DNA of 34,739 nt, taken from positions 1 through 34,739 of the forward strand of contig CAAFJQ010000049.1 in the NCBI GenBank assembly GCA_900763245.1, given 5' to 3'. Under the pieces are notes generated by a model. It saw only the letters and a program-made list of their open reading frames with translations, did not search any database and was not told the DNA's origin. Every line of letters begins with the position of its first letter. Within the stretch, counting starts at the first letter, position 1. Shown piece after piece: positions 8,459-16,365 of the stretch. The stretch comes from Bacilli bacterium (GTDB lineage Bacteria; Bacillota_I; Bacilli_A; RFN20; CAG-288). The position numbers were made by a program, and so were the translations under genes.

Positions 8459-8979
8459 AAAAGATCACAACAAAAAAGCTAGTCACGCTAGCTCTTCTCA
8501 TCGCCATATCCTTCTCCCTTCATTACATCGATTCTCTTATTCCAAGCATCATACCGATACCTGGTTTCCGTCTTGGACTGAGCAACCTGATCACGCTCTT
8601 TGCCCTGTACTATTTCGGATGTTTTTCTTTTGTTTTTGTCGTGTTATCGAAAACCCTTCTCGTTGCAACATTGACTTCAGGCTTTGGAATCACATTCTTA
8701 ATGTCACTTTCAGGAAGTGTCATATCGATGCTTGTTTCCATCCTTCTTTACAAAGCATTCAAGCCATCCATCTATACCGTATCAATCTATTCAAGCGTCT
8801 TCCACACATTAGGTCAGCTTCTTGTCTATGCTCTTTTCTTCTCCTCTTTCTACATCTTCTTATACTTACTGTACTTAGGGCCTATCAGCATACTGACAGG
8901 ATACCTCATTGCACTTTTAGATAAGATTCTGATCAATAGACTTCCTGCTTCTTTGAAGATAGAAGAAAGAAGAAGATAA
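8455..8979 (+). CDS. Gx transporter family protein (Hpre_diP_synt_I type)
   Basis: 174 residues with about five or six membrane helices. The signature GFRLGLSNLITLFALYYFG near residues 36-55 is characteristic of the family once named heptaprenyl diphosphate synthase component I and now called Gx transporter, which resembles ECF substrate-binding S components. The substrate is unknown. It overlaps the NusG-II gene by 4 bases. No polyprenyl synthetase gene is next to it, although that neighbour is common elsewhere. Its TAA stop directly touches the stop codon of the convergent endonuclease IV gene, with no base and no terminator between. Confidence 0.8.
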   Translation: MKKITTKKLVTLALLIAISFSLHYIDSLIPSIIPIPGFRLGLSNLITLFALYYFGCFSFVFVVLSKTLLVATLTSGFGITFLMSLSGSVISMLVSILLYKAFKPSIYTVSIYSSVFHTLGQLLVYALFFSSFYIFLYLLYLGPISILTGYLIALLDKILINRLPASLKIEERRR

Positions 8980-9810
8980 CTAGATCATATTCGCTTTGAC
9001 AAAAGCGATTTCTTCTTTATAACCTTCATCCTCATTCGGTGTTTCCAGAATAAAAGGAAGCCCTTGAAGTTTAGGGTGTTGTATGATTCTCAAAATGGCC
9101 TCTTTTTTAAGATTTCCATATCCTAATCTTTCATGTCTGTCTTTGTGGGAAGACAAAACATTTTTTGTATCATTGAGGTGAATCGCTTTTAGTCTATCAA
9201 GCCCGATGATTCTATTAAATTCATCAAGAACATCATCAAGATGATCTTTGATATCATATCCGCTGTCAAAGACATGGCAGGTGTCAAGACAGACACCGAG
9301 CTTTTCATTGTCTTTCACTTTGTCAATGATTGCTTTCAGCTCTTGAAACTTTGATCCGACTTCACTTCCTTTACCTGCCATCGTCTCCAACAATACTGTT
9401 GTCTTATCCGCATAAGGGAGAGCTTCATTCAAAGCATAAGCAATCTCATCGATTGCTGTTGTCAAAGGCTGAGAAAGGCGGCTTCCCGGATGGAAGTTAA
9501 GGTAATTGGAAGGAAGCTCATTCATCAGAAGAATATCTTCTTTCAGAATTCGCAAAGACACTTCTCTCAGGTCCTCTTTCTCCGAGCAAAGATTGATCGT
9601 ATAAGGCATATGGGCAACAAGAGGTCCGAAGTTCTCTTCTTTCAGGCGCAAAGCAAGACGTCTGACATCTTCCATAGATACTTTTCTGTCCTTGAAAGAT
9701 CGAGGATTGCGGGTAAAGAAAGCAAACGTGTTTCCGCCTAGTTCCTTCTCCTTCTCTAACATTCCTTCATATCCTAACGATATGGATACATGGTTACCAA
9801 TATAAATCAT
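8980..9810 (-). CDS. nfo: Endonuclease IV (AP endonuclease)
   Basis: 276 residues, the usual family length. The three-zinc active site is recognisable in order: HMPY (His67), NFHPGS (His107), LLETMAG (Glu), CLDTCH (Asp and His), IHLNDTK (His), KDRHERLGYG (Asp and His) and FILETPNED (Glu). The enzyme cleaves DNA 5' of abasic sites in base excision repair and removes 3' blocking groups. The start is supported by GGAG 7 bases upstream. It lies 64 bases downstream of the SDR gene behind a strong terminator hairpin. The gene converges with the Gx transporter gene with zero spacing. Confidence 0.95.
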   Translation of the reverse strand: MIYIGNHVSISLGYEGMLEKEKELGGNTFAFFTRNPRSFKDRKVSMEDVRRLALRLKEENFGPLVAHMPYTINLCSEKEDLREVSLRILKEDILLMNELPSNYLNFHPGSRLSQPLTTAIDEIAYALNEALPYADKTTVLLETMAGKGSEVGSKFQELKAIIDKVKDNEKLGVCLDTCHVFDSGYDIKDHLDDVLDEFNRIIGLDRLKAIHLNDTKNVLSSHKDRHERLGYGNLKKEAILRIIQHPKLQGLPFILETPNEDEGYKEEIAFVKANMI

Positions 9811-9823
9811 AAACGCTCCTAAT

Positions 9824-9855
9824 TAAAATCAGGAAGAGTATAACCTCTTCCTGAT
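9824..9855 (-). terminator. Terminator of the SDR gene
   Basis: A perfect 11-bp stem (9828-9838 with 9845-9855, loop of 6) is read on the minus strand as ATCAGGAAGAG ... CTCTTCCTGAT followed by TTTAATT. It lies between the SDR stop and the nfo ribosome site. Confidence 0.7.
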
Positions 9856-9874
9856 AATCGATAAAGCTATTTGC

Positions 9875-10675
9875 TTATGGACGAAGTCCTAAACCGCCTT
9901 CAAGCGTCAAAGTCTCACCGGTGAGATATTTGAAATCAGGGGTGGAGATCATGACACAGACTCTTCCGATCTCAGTTTCGGAATCACCGAAATGGCCCAT
10001 CGGAGGAACGTGTACATTTGCCTTATAAGCTTCAGGATATGCTTTTTCAAAGTTTTCCAACTGACTGGTCCAGGCTAACGGACAGATAACATTGACATTG
10101 ATGCCATCCTTTGCCCATTCAGTAGCAGCAACGCGAGAGAGACCACGGATACCTTCCTTGGCTGCAGCATAGGAGCACTGACCATAATTGCCGAAGAGAC
10201 CGGCACCGCTGGCGAAGTTGATGACGCTGCCTTTTGTTTCCTTCAAGTAAGGATAGCAGGCCTTCATATAATAGAAAGCGGCATAAAGTCCAGAATACAT
10301 GGCAAGATTGAACTGCTCTGTTGTCTGTGTGGCAAGCGGAACACCGGAGGCGCTGGCCTGAGCATTGTTGATGAGAACATCGATTCTTCCGAATTTCTCG
10401 ATTGTTTTCTCAACGACGCTTTTCACCATGGCTTCATTGTCATTATTTTCACTGACATCGGCCTGAAGGATCAAGACAGAGACATGATACTTCTCTTCCA
10501 ACTCTTTCTTGGCTCCTTCGAGCTTGGAAAGATTTCTTCCGGTGATGACAAGATTAGCACCTTCTTTTGCAAAAGCAGTTGCAATGCCATAACCGATAGA
10601 GCCGCATCTTCCATCGCTTAAAACCGCACGACCGGCATCAGTCGCAAGAACTATTTTACCTTTGAATAAATCCAT
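9875..10675 (-). CDS. SDR oxidoreductase, probable 12-alpha-hydroxysteroid dehydrogenase
   Basis: 266 residues, classical short-chain dehydrogenase. The nucleotide-binding glycine motif GRCGSIGYG (22-30) is preceded by an expanded loop (ATDAGRAVLSD). TGRN follows strand 2; NNAQ replaces NNAG at 103-106. The catalytic residues are Ser156 (NFASG), Tyr169 and Lys173 (YAAAK). From memory, NNAQASASG, the run MYSGLYAAFYYMK, FASGAGLFGN and the ending GETLTLEGG closely match NADP-dependent 12-alpha-HSDH of bile-acid-transforming clostridia; I could not run a search. The reaction would be oxidation of the 12-alpha-hydroxyl of cholate-type bile acids. The neighbouring upstream gene is a bile salt hydrolase, which supports this. 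It has its own promoter with an overlapping cre-like site and an AGAGG ribosome site. Confidence 0.7.
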   Translation of the reverse strand: MDLFKGKIVLATDAGRAVLSDGRCGSIGYGIATAFAKEGANLVITGRNLSKLEGAKKELEEKYHVSVLILQADVSENNDNEAMVKSVVEKTIEKFGRIDVLINNAQASASGVPLATQTTEQFNLAMYSGLYAAFYYMKACYPYLKETKGSVINFASGAGLFGNYGQCSYAAAKEGIRGLSRVAATEWAKDGINVNVICPLAWTSQLENFEKAYPEAYKANVHVPPMGHFGDSETEIGRVCVMISTPDFKYLTGETLTLEGGLGLRP

Positions 10676-10696
10676 ATTTTTTACCTCTTGAATAGG

Positions 10697-10725
10697 ATTA
10701 TAATCATTTGTAAGCGCTTTGTCAC
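10697..10725 (-). promoter_or_regulatory. Sigma-A promoter of the SDR gene
   Basis: On the minus strand -35 GTGACA (10720-10725) and -10 TATAAT (10697-10702) are 17 bases apart, 11 of 12 matches to consensus. This is the strongest promoter in the window and shows the SDR gene can be transcribed apart from the upstream bile salt hydrolase gene. Confidence 0.8.
10709..10722. promoter_or_regulatory. cre-like (CcpA) box overlapping the SDR promoter
   Basis: TGTAAGCGCTTTGT matches the catabolite-responsive element TGWAANCGNTNWCA at 12 of 14 positions and has the central palindrome AAGCGCTT. It covers the spacer and the -35 edge of the SDR promoter, the position expected for CcpA repression. No ccpA gene is in the window. 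Confidence 0.5.
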
Positions 10726-10816
10726 TTGATTTTAGACATTTTTCATGCGATTTTTGAAGCCTATGATGTTTTCTTGGATAATTAGAGAATTTTTCTTCTT
10801 TTGATTTTGAACATTA

Positions 10817-11797
10817 TCAGTTCTGCCACCTGACTTCGCCTTGCTGAATTACAGGAAAACGAATCAAAGACTCTCCGTCTAAGTTCTCTTTATTCATATC
10901 GACCGCTGTGATTTGATGATTGTTATAGGTCGTATAGTAATAGATACCTTTTGTTAGATTGCAGCAGGAGGTATAGATTGTGATTTCATATTCATCATCT
11001 CTTACAAGACAGCATCCTTTCTGTTGATCGACAGAGCCTAGGATATGGAAAAACTGAGAAACGCTGTCTTTCTCGTCACTTTTGGAAACAGAATTCAGTT
11101 TTGTAAATGCGACTTTCACGAATCTGGATTGGCTGGATAAGTCTCCAGGAATCCCTAATCCACCCATTCCACGAGAATAGGAATCTAGCTTCAGGACATC
11201 AGCAAAGGTATTCTCAGGCTGTTTTCTTGAAACGGACGGATAATTGTTCAATGCGAACATCTGAAGAGGAAAGGGAGGATTGTTTGTCATCACACCGACA
11301 GGATTATCATAGACATGCATTCCGTCCTTCATCGATTCAATGACGATACATTCATCCTTATCCGCGACAATCCAGTGAAGCTGTGCACTAGGGAGCTTAT
11401 TGTTATAGGGTGTATTGACAAGGATCATCTTTTTAAGCAGTTCTTTAGCCTCTTTTACAGATGAGCACTGACTTAAGATATAAGGAATGAATTCAAACTG
11501 GGCGACTTGAACTTTATCGGATTTTTCATCATAATCCTGATAATACGCGTTGGAGTCAAAATTCAGACCTGCCATTCCTAATCCCTTTTCATTGATGGCA
11601 TCATAGTAAAGCGGAAAGCCATCGACGACAAAAGCCATTCCGATAAGCGCATAATGGCTTTTCAGCTCTTTTGAATGTCTGAAAACAAAGGGATGATTTC
11701 TTGGAGTAATTGTAATTTCTTCCCCATAGGAAAACTCATAATCAAGCGTCCTTCCGAAATAAAAGTCTTTGGTTTTATAAGTTGCTGCAGTACACAT
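10817..11797 (-). CDS. bsh: Choloylglycine hydrolase (conjugated bile salt hydrolase)
   Basis: 326 residues, an N-terminal nucleophile hydrolase. After removal of Met1 the nucleophile is Cys2 (MCTAATY). The other active-site residues of bile salt hydrolases are present with the expected spacing: Arg16 and Asp19 (GRTLDYE), Asn79 (GLNF), Asn172 (MTNNPPF) and Arg225 (SSQSRF). Asn rather than Tyr at the position equal to Asn82 favours bile salt hydrolase over penicillin V acylase. The enzyme splits glycine- or taurine-conjugated bile acids; there is no signal peptide, so it is cytoplasmic. A strong GGAGG precedes the start. It lies 15 bases downstream of the cardiolipin synthase gene and is probably co-transcribed with it, and upstream of the SDR gene. 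Confidence 0.9.
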   Translation of the reverse strand: MCTAATYKTKDFYFGRTLDYEFSYGEEITITPRNHPFVFRHSKELKSHYALIGMAFVVDGFPLYYDAINEKGLGMAGLNFDSNAYYQDYDEKSDKVQVAQFEFIPYILSQCSSVKEAKELLKKMILVNTPYNNKLPSAQLHWIVADKDECIVIESMKDGMHVYDNPVGVMTNNPPFPLQMFALNNYPSVSRKQPENTFADVLKLDSYSRGMGGLGIPGDLSSQSRFVKVAFTKLNSVSKSDEKDSVSQFFHILGSVDQQKGCCLVRDDEYEITIYTSCCNLTKGIYYYTTYNNHQITAVDMNKENLDGESLIRFPVIQQGEVRWQN

Positions 11798-11812
11798 AAC
11801 GATTCATCCTCC

Positions 11813-13375
11813 TTAAAGCAATCCTGCAAATAGTCTCATAAAGAGCTGTCCCAATCTTAGATATGCGCTTCTTCCCGTCTTATATTTTTCACTGACTTCT
11901 CTGCTTTGGCCCATCGTCTTCTCCAAATCTTCTCTGATAGACAAGACAGCTGGGTTGTCGACCAGATAGCATCCGTTTTCAAAATGATGATAAAGGCTTC
12001 GATAATCAAGATTGATTGTTCCTATTGTTGCCATGCAGTCATCAGCAACACTCATCTTGGCATGGCAGAACCCTGGTGTCCACTCATAGATTCTGACACC
12101 ATTCTTCACTAATTCATGATAGAAAGATCTTGTCACCTGATAGATCATCTTCTTATCCGGTATGCCTGGTGTGATGATTCTGACATCGACACCTCTTTTT
12201 GCAGCAAGAGACAAAGCATGAGTCATCTCATCTGTGATGATGAGATAAGGGGTCATAAAATAGCAGTATTTTTCAGCCTTGTTTGCCATGCTGATATAAA
12301 CCTCTTCTCCGACCTGCTCTCCGTTCATCGGACCATCCGCATAAGGCTGAATATATCCTTTCTGCATCGAATGATAATCAGACTTGATCAGATACTGCAA
12401 AAAATCCGTATCATTTTCTTCTTTCTTTTTGACCGCATTCCACATCTCAAGGAAGGTAACAGTCAAAGAGAGGACTGCATCTCCTTCCAGTCTGATACCG
12501 GTATCCTTCCATTCTCCGTAAGGATGCGTATAGTTGAAATATTCGTTTGCAAGATTATATCCGCCTGTGAATCCTACCTTTCCGTCGATGACGGTGATTT
12601 TGCGGTGGTCTCGATTGTTCAGGAATACATTAAGGCCTGGCATAAAAGGATTGAACACTCTGCATTTTATTCCAAGTTTCTGAAGTTTTTTCACAAAATC
12701 TGTATTGATGAAACCGATAGAACCCATATCATCATAGAAGACTCTAACTTCTACTCCTTTTTTAACACGTTCAACCAACACATCCTGAATTCTTTTCCAC
12801 GCCTTATTGTCTTCGATTGCATGGTATTCCATAAAGATGAACTTCTCTGCTTTTGATAGATCAAGAAGCTGGGCTTCTAAACCTCTTACCGCTTCATCGT
12901 AATAGGTGATATCCGTGTTCTGATAAACCGGATATTTTGCATTGTTTGCAAGATAGGAGGAAATACTTCCGGTTTTCGGAAGTGTTTCCTTAATCTCATT
13001 CAGAGCATCTTTGTTTTCAGGAAGAAGCGGAAGAAGTTTTTCATCGATATCCTTATATCTCTTTTTCATCACATAGGTACTTCCGTTAAGGCCGATAAGA
13101 AGATATAAGGCAAGGCCCATAATCGGGAAGATGAGCATCAGAATGACCCATGGCATCTTCATCGTCGATGGCTTGTTTTTCGAATAAAGGATAAGAGCGA
13201 TGATACCCGCTAAGATACGTGTTGCAATATTCAAATATTCCACATAGTCATTGAGCCATAAGACAGCAAGGACAATGCTGATGACTTCTAGTAGAATACA
13301 GAAGAGACAGAAGCAGAGACGAAGCACACCGTTTCTTGTCTTTGCTTTTCCTTCTAAAGTGCTTTTCTTTTTCAT
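11813..13375 (-). CDS. cls: Cardiolipin synthase (phospholipase D family)
   Basis: 520 residues from the ATG at 13375, chosen because TAGGAG lies about 8 bases upstream; an upstream in-frame ATG at 13456 would place the -10 box inside the gene. Three N-terminal membrane helices (about 17-45, 50-68, 74-98) precede two phospholipase D motifs: HRKITVIDGKVGFTGG in the first half and HAKMSVADDCMATIGT near the C-terminus, each with the HxKxxxxD pattern. The enzyme condenses two phosphatidylglycerols to cardiolipin and glycerol at the membrane. Co-transcription with the bile salt hydrolase gene is likely and may link membrane lipid change with bile tolerance (inference). A TATAAT at 13409-13414 is the probable -10. 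Confidence 0.92.
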   Translation of the reverse strand: MKKKSTLEGKAKTRNGVLRLCFCLFCILLEVISIVLAVLWLNDYVEYLNIATRILAGIIALILYSKNKPSTMKMPWVILMLIFPIMGLALYLLIGLNGSTYVMKKRYKDIDEKLLPLLPENKDALNEIKETLPKTGSISSYLANNAKYPVYQNTDITYYDEAVRGLEAQLLDLSKAEKFIFMEYHAIEDNKAWKRIQDVLVERVKKGVEVRVFYDDMGSIGFINTDFVKKLQKLGIKCRVFNPFMPGLNVFLNNRDHRKITVIDGKVGFTGGYNLANEYFNYTHPYGEWKDTGIRLEGDAVLSLTVTFLEMWNAVKKKEENDTDFLQYLIKSDYHSMQKGYIQPYADGPMNGEQVGEEVYISMANKAEKYCYFMTPYLIITDEMTHALSLAAKRGVDVRIITPGIPDKKMIYQVTRSFYHELVKNGVRIYEWTPGFCHAKMSVADDCMATIGTINLDYRSLYHHFENGCYLVDNPAVLSIREDLEKTMGQSREVSEKYKTGRSAYLRLGQLFMRLFAGLL

Positions 13376-13408
13376 CTCGTTTCTCCTATTTTTATATTGC
13401 TTTCCAAT

Positions 13409-13414
13409 ATTATA
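13409..13414 (-). promoter_or_regulatory. -10 box of the cls-bsh operon
   Basis: TATAAT on the minus strand lies 33 bases before the cls ATG at 13375, with the GGAG ribosome site in between. No clear -35 hexamer is seen at 16-18 bases. Confidence 0.5.
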
Positions 13415-13560
13415 TTTCATCGCAGCAAAAATCATATAGCATAATTTTAAAACCAACTACAAAACAATGGAAAACGTAATCGATTTTTTCCATAGGAGAG
13501 TTCAGATTTCTCTTTTTGCATCTCATACCCAATCAATATCCGAAAACTGTATTCAGGCAC

Positions 13561-13586
13561 AAAAAAACCTGACATTTCTGCCAGGT
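13561..13586 (-). terminator. Terminator of tRNA-Ser
   Basis: On the minus strand ACCTGGCA pairs with TGTCAGGT (8 bp, one G-U) around a GAAA tetraloop and is followed by seven Ts. It lies 11 bases past the CCA end of the tRNA. Confidence 0.8.
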
Positions 13587-13597
13587 AATTTTTTAGA

Positions 13598-13688
13598 TGG
13601 CGGAGCGAAAGAGATTTGAACTCTTGCACGGTTTTACCCGTCTATGAGCTTTCCAAGCCCACCTCTTCAGCCTCTTGAGTATCGCTCC
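13598..13688 (-). tRNA. tRNA-Ser (anticodon GGA)
   Basis: The acceptor stem GGAGCGA (5') pairs perfectly with TCGCTCC, followed by G73 and an encoded CCA. The anticodon stem TGGGC/GCTCA encloses the loop TTGGAAA with anticodon GGA, reading UCC and UCU. A long variable arm (class II, about 19 bases) and a T arm with AAGAG/CTCTT and loop TTCAAAT complete the fold. Length 91 including CCA. Confidence 0.95.
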
Positions 13689-13718
13689 ATTTGCAGTTCC
13701 GTTTTAACGGCAAGATAT

Positions 13719-13746
13719 ATTCTATAAAATTTTCAGCCTTTGTCAA
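13719..13746 (-). promoter_or_regulatory. Promoter of tRNA-Ser
   Basis: On the minus strand a perfect -35 TTGACA (13741-13746) and -10 TAGAAT (13719-13724) are 16 bases apart, about 30 bases before the mature tRNA 5' end. Confidence 0.7.
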
Positions 13747-13783
13747 GAAAAATCATCTCATATCTTAAAACTAACGCTGAAAA

Positions 13784-13792
13784 TGGTATAAT
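13784..13792 (+). promoter_or_regulatory. Extended -10 placed against the pseudouridine synthase start
   Basis: TGGTATAAT is an extended -10; its last base is only 6 bases before the ATG at 13799. Transcription would start at the A of the start codon, and no ribosome site is possible between them, so the mRNA is predicted to be leaderless. Confidence 0.6.
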
Positions 13793-13798
13793 TTTAGT

Positions 13799-14773
13799 AT
13801 GATTTACACAATAACCAATAAAGATTGCAATCAACGCATCGACAAATTCCTAAAAAGGATGCTAAAAGACGCTCCAGTTTCTTTTTTATACAAGATGTTC
13901 AGACAGAAAGATGTCAAAGTCAACGGAAAGAAAGCAAACATCGACTATATCCTGAAGGAAGGAGATGTTGTTGACATCTATCTGAAAGAAGATCTTCTCA
14001 ACCAGTTCCACAAGGAAGCTCTTTTGAGACCTGTCAAAGCAGATTTTCCGATTCTCTATGAGGATGACAACATCCTTGTCATCGATAAACCGAAAGGCCT
14101 TCTTGTCCACGGCGATGAAGGCGAGAAAAGAATCACCTTGCAAAACATGGTCCTCAACTATCTCAAAGACAAAAGAGAGTGGGCCCCTGATTCCTTGACC
14201 GGATTCATCCCTTCACCTGCTCATCGACTGGATAGAAACACTTCTGGTATTGTCATATTTGGAAAGAACCTTCCTGCACTTCAGGAACTTCTCACTCTTT
14301 TCAGAGAGCGCACACAGATTGAAAAGCGATATACCCTTTTAGTCAGAGGAACCACCTCCGAAAGAGGAGAGATCAATTATCCGCTCATCAAGGACAGCAA
14401 TAAGAAGATGGTCAAGGTCGGAACGATTCAGAAAGGTGCAAAGCCTGCTCTTACCCGTTTCCACCGCATCAAGTCCTATACCTGCGGATTCTCTTTGGTC
14501 GAAGCCGAACTTCTCACAGGAAGAACGCATCAGCTCCGCGTCCACTTTGCAGCCATCGGTCATCCTATCGTCGGAGACAGCAAATACGGCGACTTCAAAG
14601 TCAACGAGAATTTCGAAAAACTGTACGGCCTGAAGAACCAGTTCCTTCACGCCTCTTATTTCAAGTTCGATAAGATCGACGGTGTCTTATCTTACCTCTC
14701 CGGAAAAGAATTCAACTCTTCTCTTCCTGAAAAGGAACAGAAGATCCTTTCTTCGATTGCAAGGATTCAATAA
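13799..14773 (+). CDS. RluA-family pseudouridine synthase
   Basis: 324 residues. An N-terminal S4 RNA-binding domain (about 10-65, NQRIDKFLKR and KVNGKKANIDYILKEGDVV) is followed by the catalytic domain with DKPKGLLVHG and the RluA motif HRLDRNTSG; Asp145 is the catalytic aspartate. Later patterns LLTGRTHQLRVHFAAIGHPIVGD and LHA are also standard. It isomerises specific uridines in rRNA (RluC/RluD group); the precise target cannot be told from sequence alone. It is the first gene of a tight plus-strand operon with three unknown genes and has a leaderless-type promoter. Confidence 0.92.
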   Translation: MIYTITNKDCNQRIDKFLKRMLKDAPVSFLYKMFRQKDVKVNGKKANIDYILKEGDVVDIYLKEDLLNQFHKEALLRPVKADFPILYEDDNILVIDKPKGLLVHGDEGEKRITLQNMVLNYLKDKREWAPDSLTGFIPSPAHRLDRNTSGIVIFGKNLPALQELLTLFRERTQIEKRYTLLVRGTTSERGEINYPLIKDSNKKMVKVGTIQKGAKPALTRFHRIKSYTCGFSLVEAELLTGRTHQLRVHFAAIGHPIVGDSKYGDFKVNENFEKLYGLKNQFLHASYFKFDKIDGVLSYLSGKEFNSSLPEKEQKILSSIARIQ

Positions 14774-14774
14774 C

Positions 14775-15290
14775 ATGAGCCTTTCGATTCTGCTTTTGAT
14801 TCTTATCCCTGTTTTCCTCATTCCTGCCGTGCTTCTATCCAAGAACCGATTGCAGTTTTATCTTTTATGCGCTTTTCCTTCTGCTATTCTCATCCTTCTA
14901 TTGTTCTTCATCGATCTCTCCCTGCCTTTTCTTTCTCTGAACGAAAAGATCGGAGAGGCATTCCTTCCCATGTGGCACTGGTTATATGAAGGCCATAGCG
15001 AACTCAACAACAAGGAAATCATTCATCTATCCTGTTCTTTCACTTATCTCTTCTTTTATTTTATCTGTTATATACTCTTCTATATTCCGCTGAAGTTTGT
15101 CTTTATCGGAAGCAACCCTAACATCCATAAACCGATCAAGACCGTCACTAGAATCATCTACATCATCTTCTTCATGCTTTCCACCTATGGTGTCGCCTTT
15201 GTATTCCTAGCGCAGATCCGTCAGATTCTTCCTTTTCCGGACGGTTTCTTATCGTTCTTTTTCAACCTTCTTTATCAGATAGAGGTATAG
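14775..15290 (+). CDS. Integral membrane protein of unknown function
   Basis: 171 residues from the ATG at 14775, one base after the pseudouridine synthase stop and preceded by AAGGA. About four membrane helices are predicted by eye: about 3-20, 25-50, 83-110 and 126-150, with a short hydrophilic loop containing WHWLYEGHSELNN between helices 2 and 3. I recognise no family motif. The tight spacing on both sides puts it in the same operon as the next two genes, so it is a probable partner of the 356-residue membrane protein that follows. Confidence 0.75.
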   Translation: MSLSILLLILIPVFLIPAVLLSKNRLQFYLLCAFPSAILILLLFFIDLSLPFLSLNEKIGEAFLPMWHWLYEGHSELNNKEIIHLSCSFTYLFFYFICYILFYIPLKFVFIGSNPNIHKPIKTVTRIIYIIFFMLSTYGVAFVFLAQIRQILPFPDGFLSFFFNLLYQIEV

Positions 15291-15291
15291 C

Positions 15292-16362
15292 ATGGAAGAC
15301 TATCTCAAGTTTTATTTCTTAGCGGAAGAGAGCGGCTGGGACTGCACCAGCTACGCTTTTGCGTATCGAAACAAACTTCTCTCTTCCGGTACCTATCAAG
15401 TCGTCTCCATCAATGTCATGAGCGCAAAGAAGCATCTCGGAGAAAAGGCACAGCAGATCTGTGAGACTTTTGCCTCTTTGGATAAAGATGCAAAAACACT
15501 GAAAGATGTCTTCATTTTAGAAAACACATTGAACTATCTCGCTTTGAACTCCTTCCCGGAATATTACCTCAACCCCTTGGCCATCAATCCGCGATACAGC
15601 GGTGATGTCACAACAATCGGTGACCTCATCTTCGATATTCAGGGCCAGGAAAAGAGTCTCAACGAATGGATCGTGGACCAAAGCGTTCCCTTAGAGACAA
15701 AGAAGGAAGAGATTTCCGATCAGCTTGACTATTACCTCAACGACATGAACAGATTAGTCACAAAGTCCATGAGCATCATCAAAAACAGAGCTTTCTCAAC
15801 AGGAGACAACAAAAAGCAGACCATCAAGAAGACAGTAGAAGGCATCTTCTTTGTTCTTCTTCACATTGCTTTATTTACAATCCTGCTTTACCCCTTTGAG
15901 GAATTCCAGGCTTGTCTTTATGTACTTGATCCTGGCAAAGTCATGACTTACATCTGGTTTCTATTCCCGCTCTCAGTCTTTTTCTTCGATATTGCATTTA
16001 TGCTTTTCCACAGCTATAAGGCAAGAATTTCCGAGCCTTATAACTATGCCAGAAGATTTTTGAAAAAAAACGTCAGCAAAGTCTACGAGGATATCAAAGA
16101 CAGAAGAGATGAACTATATGACTACATCTGCGGCGCCATCAACAATCACATTCTCTTAAAGAACGATATTACAGATTTTTCAAAGCTATCTTCTAGCTAT
16201 GTCGATATTGAGAAAGTCATCTCTGTTGACGAACTGCAAGAAAAGAAAACCTACCAGTTTTTCCATTTCCTTCTCTTCCTCTTTGGAACCCTTGCTTATA
16301 TGATGGCCGCATTCACAATCATCATCTATGTCATCGGCATGGTATTCAGAACATCGATTTAA
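15292..16362 (+). CDS. Membrane protein of unknown function
   Basis: 356 residues. The ATG follows the previous stop by one base and is preceded by AGAGG. The first about 180 residues are soluble and rich in helix-forming segments; two membrane helices lie about 185-205 and 220-243, a second soluble segment of about 75 residues follows (containing RRFLKKNVSKVYEDIKDRRD), and a final helix occupies about 320-350. No known motif is visible. It could be a sensor or scaffold with soluble domains on the cytoplasmic side. No signal peptide is seen. Confidence 0.75.
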   Translation: MEDYLKFYFLAEESGWDCTSYAFAYRNKLLSSGTYQVVSINVMSAKKHLGEKAQQICETFASLDKDAKTLKDVFILENTLNYLALNSFPEYYLNPLAINPRYSGDVTTIGDLIFDIQGQEKSLNEWIVDQSVPLETKKEEISDQLDYYLNDMNRLVTKSMSIIKNRAFSTGDNKKQTIKKTVEGIFFVLLHIALFTILLYPFEEFQACLYVLDPGKVMTYIWFLFPLSVFFFDIAFMLFHSYKARISEPYNYARRFLKKNVSKVYEDIKDRRDELYDYICGAINNHILLKNDITDFSKLSSSYVDIEKVISVDELQEKKTYQFFHFLLFLFGTLAYMMAAFTIIIYVIGMVFRTSI

Positions 16363-16365
16363 ATT

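Noticed and set aside
12116..12856. 246-codon open frame on the plus strand inside cls
   Set aside because: It lies fully antisense to the well-supported cardiolipin synthase, has no domain pattern, and reflects codon bias of the real gene.
13376..13456. Upstream in-frame start of cls at 13456
   Set aside because: It would place the likely -10 box (13409-13414) within coding sequence; the ATG at 13375 has TAGGAG at good spacing.
13467..13493. Inverted repeat ATGGAAAA...TTTTCCAT between cls and the tRNA
   Set aside because: Low complexity and not near a T run or promoter in a telling way; no function can be supported.
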